A stretch of DNA of 64,000 nt from assembly GCA_905221605.1 (NCBI GenBank), contig CAJNDS010002752.1, positions 135,001 through 199,000 on the forward strand. Reading direction: 5' to 3'. This stretch comes from Symbiodinium natans (Eukaryota; Sar; Dinophyceae; Suessiales; Symbiodiniaceae). Shown here one piece after another: positions 63,846 through 64,000 of this stretch. Below the pieces are notes generated by a model. It was not told the DNA's origin and searched no databases. It worked only from the letters and a program-made list of their open reading frames with translations. The stretch's first letter is position 1. The number at the start of each line of letters is the position of its first letter. The position numbers and the translations under genes were made by a program.

Positions 63846-64000
63846 TATAAGTACAGTCATAGTTGGTTAATAAGTACCATGAACCTCCAAGTATACCGCT
63901 ACTCAAAGGAGCCGTCTCTAGGTTCATGGCGGAGCCATTGCCAGACGCGACATCGTTTCGGGATATGGAGGCTTGAAAACAGCCCTCCCGCCTGAATGCT

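Noticed and set aside
1-64000. Dinoflagellate spliced-leader, tRNA or rRNA genes
   Set aside because: I looked for the spliced-leader core and for cloverleaf-like or rRNA segments and noticed none. A covariance-model scan would be needed to exclude them.

Overview
This window looks like nuclear DNA of a dinoflagellate. Four observations point that way. (1) The plant/alveolate-type telomere heptamer TTTAGGG fills a large part of the window as interstitial arrays in both orientations. (2) Short GC-rich exons sit between these arrays, and almost every one I can support lies on the minus strand, like the one-directional gene arrays of dinoflagellates. (3) Joining exons in frame needs GT, GC and GA 5' splice sites with AG acceptors, the relaxed set known from dinoflagellates. 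(4) One gene carries a degenerate repeat (IQIGxWRL / HFSxSH / IxRSDGTxHPGPRTDW) that I associate from memory with dinoflagellate predicted proteins. No bacterial-type gene is present. Most long open frames are chance frames through the repeats, because CCCTAAA read in threes rarely makes a stop.

Layout, read along the minus strand from high to low coordinates. 59.3-61.4 kb: exons of an unidentified helical protein. 53.1-54.7 kb: further unidentified exons, possibly the same unit. 38.8-50.7 kb: a repeat protein with at least three HPGPRTD-type repeats, followed by three related exons beginning A-[EK]-H-G-[MV]-M. 24.7-38.0 kb: a major facilitator superfamily (MFS) transporter in about 22 small exons. 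17.3-24.0 kb: exons of an unidentified protein ending in a stop at 17345. 8.2-16.2 kb: scattered exons of unknown function, one with a stop at 8246. 2.9-6.9 kb: a thioredoxin/protein-disulphide-isomerase-like domain with an APWCGHS active site, split into five exons, one of 29 nt.

The introns are the striking part. Many consist almost entirely of TTTAGGG-type repeats, pure or degenerate. In several places the telomeric repeat itself supplies the 5' splice site (GTTTAG). Three exons have a 22-31 nt copy of their acceptor edge on the far side of the adjoining repeat array. One small inverted-repeat element is interrupted by an array. Together these suggest that telomeric DNA was inserted repeatedly into the chromosome and tolerated because it could be spliced out.

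At least five families of short inverted-repeat (MITE-like) elements, a roughly 370 bp dispersed repeat, minisatellites, 9-mer satellites derived from the heptamer, and long poly-G/poly-C tracts fill the rest. About 19.9-21.9, 43.8-44.7, 46.3-46.8, 55.0-57.0 and 61.5-64.0 kb are poorer in repeats but I could not assign genes there. All exon boundaries are predictions from reading frame and splice phase.
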